Assembly (NCBI GenBank): GCA_029821455.1
Contig: JALGTI010000174.1
Location: forward strand, 1-6,348
DNA length: 6,348 bases
Source: Candidatus Zipacnadia bacterium
Lineage (GTDB): Bacteria; Armatimonadota; Zipacnadia; Zipacnadales; Zipacnadaceae
Reading direction: 5' to 3'
The notes beneath the pieces are model-generated. The model saw nothing but the letters and a program-made list of their open reading frames with translations. It had not been told where the DNA came from and did no database searches. Below are positions 5,268 to 6,348 of the stretch, piece by piece. Positions within the stretch are counted from its first letter, which is position 1. Each line of letters begins with the position of its first letter. The position numbers and the translations under genes were made by a program.

Positions 5268-6348
5268 GTGCCTGCACCGGGGACGCCTGATAACAATAAG
5301 CACGCTGGGGACCGCCAGCGCGTAGAGCTGGTCTGGCCCGGCAAGAGGCGGCGGGTCGAGCGGGTCGAACTGCCATTGAAGGTGGTTGAGCGAACCGGGG
5401 AGCCAGCGGCCCAGGATGGCTGGTGCAATCAGCTTATCCGGGGCGACAACAAGGCGGCCATCTCGTCCCTGCTGAGGGAGTTTGCAGATAGGATTAACCT
5501 CATCTACGTTGACCCGCCCTTCGCCACCGGCTCGAATTACTCAGTGACCATTAGTGTGGGCGCACAAGCGGAAATCAGCAGCGAAGATAAGGCCTACAGC
5601 GATACGTGGGGCGGGAGCCTGGAGAACTACCTGCAGATGATGTATGAGCGGCTGATCCTGATGCGGGAACTGCTGGCCGAGACCGGCAGCATCTATGTGC
5701 ATTGCGACTGGCGTACGAATGCGGCGTTACGTCTGGTAATGGATGAAGTGTTTGGACCTGAGAACTTCCTCAACGAGATAATCTGGATGTACGGTCTGGG
5801 GGGCAGTTCGAAAAGATACTGGCCACGCAAACATGACAGCATTCTGTGGTACTCCAAAACGCCGGACGGCCAGGTCTTCACTGCAGATCGCATCCCGGCC
5901 AGTAGTCAGCGGATGAAGGGGATGGACAAGAAGTGCCCTGACTGCTGGGACATCCCGGCTATCAACAATATGGCCAATGAACGGACCGAGTACGCCACCC
6001 AGAAGCCGGAGGCGCTACTGGAACGGATTATCCGCTCGTCATCCCGGGAGGGCGATATTGTCGCTGACTTCTTCTGCGGGTCGGGCACCACGGGGGTCGT
6101 GGCGGAGAGGCTGGGGCGGCGTTGGATCATGTGTGACGCCTCGCGGTGGGCCATTCACATAACCGGCAAGCGGCTGCTGGAGACTGCCGAGAGTTTACGG
6201 CCCTTTGAGGTGCTGAGTGTCGGGCAGGAAAGCGGAGAGCCTCCTGGTGGGCGGCTGGAGGTGCAAATCCGGCGGAGCGACGCTGAGCCCCAGCGGGTCG
6301 CGATTGAGCTGGCCGGATATGAGCCGCCTAATCCCGGACTGCTAGCGG
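5268..6348 (+). CDS. Beta-class site-specific DNA methyltransferase, probably adenine-N6 (C-terminus beyond right edge)
   Basis: The frame stays open for 360 codons to the window edge. It transfers a methyl group from S-adenosylmethionine to a base in duplex DNA. Motif IV, VDPPFATGSNY (81-91), comes before motif I, DFFCGSGTTG (267-276), which is the beta-class order (PF01555). Other landmarks are GSIYVHCDWRTN (140-151), VFGPENFLNEIIW (161-173), HDSILWYSK (189-197) and motif X at YATQKPEALLERII (242-255). DPPF rather than SPPY favours adenine-N6 over cytosine-N4. The segment between motifs VIII and X (about 198-241) contains CPDCW (223-227) and is a candidate target-recognition part, though small. 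The N-terminus (about 15-60) carries the basic stretch GKRRRVERVELPLKVVE before the core. After residue 310 comes a C-terminal extension that does not match the catalytic core. It may be a type III Mod-like subunit or a solitary enzyme; the partner gene, if any, is to the right. The family is certain; the recognition site and system type are not. Confidence 0.93.
   Translation, partial: MPAPGTPDNNKHAGDRQRVELVWPGKRRRVERVELPLKVVERTGEPAAQDGWCNQLIRGDNKAAISSLLREFADRINLIYVDPPFATGSNYSVTISVGAQAEISSEDKAYSDTWGGSLENYLQMMYERLILMRELLAETGSIYVHCDWRTNAALRLVMDEVFGPENFLNEIIWMYGLGGSSKRYWPRKHDSILWYSKTPDGQVFTADRIPASSQRMKGMDKKCPDCWDIPAINNMANERTEYATQKPEALLERIIRSSSREGDIVADFFCGSGTTGVVAERLGRRWIMCDASRWAIHITGKRLLETAESLRPFEVLSVGQESGEPPGGRLEVQIRRSDAEPQRVAIELAGYEPPNPGLLA

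Noticed and set aside
5693..6154. Minus-strand frames opposite the methyltransferase
   Set aside because: Both lie antisense to the conserved catalytic core (motifs VIII, X and I) and have no family-like sequence.

Overview
The window is GC-rich bacterial DNA with three long genes. Two lie on the minus strand (4957 to 2276, then 2216 running off the left edge). One lies on the plus strand (5268 running off the right edge). Clear Shine-Dalgarno sequences, two GTG starts and dense coding say bacterium (or archaeon). The mix of a bacterial-type GH116 glycosidase, a large secreted beta-helix/peptidase protein and short palindromic intergenic repeats would suit an uncultivated Armatimonadota-, Planctomycetota- or Chloroflexota-like lineage. 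That assignment is a weak inference, since nothing in the sequence is a phylogenetic marker.

Left region, 1-2216 (minus): one uninterrupted frame of 738 codons with no stop inside the window. It is easy to miss because its end is off the left edge. It has a strong ribosome binding site, a Sec signal peptide, about 200 residues that look like beta-helix rungs, a charged helical stretch and a long unassigned beta-rich part. At the very edge is what looks like the first strand and helix of a peptidase M64 (IgA-peptidase-like) domain. The catalytic part would lie outside the window.

Middle region, 2276-4957 (minus): a complete 893-aa GH116-type glycoside hydrolase (the GBA2/DUF608 group) with candidate catalytic residues Glu417 and Asp557. 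It has no signal peptide, so it is probably cytoplasmic. It sits 59 bases upstream of the secreted protein on the same strand with no visible terminator between them, so the two are probably one transcript. A cytoplasmic glycosidase with an exported peptidase-type protein suggests use of glycosylated polymers or glycoproteins, but this is inference from position.

Divergent intergenic region, 4958-5267: about 310 bases without a convincing gene. It is packed with inverted repeats, some overlapping so that alternative pairings are possible, and a pair of diverged short palindromic repeats. It must hold the promoters of both the GH116 operon and the methyltransferase, though no consensus promoter stands out.

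Right region, 5268-6348 (plus): the first 360 residues of a beta-class (PF01555-type) DNA methyltransferase, probably adenine-N6. All catalytic motifs are inside the window and a C-terminal extension runs off the edge. Any restriction or helicase partner would be to the right. I saw no tRNA, rRNA, CRISPR array, insertion sequence or known riboswitch.
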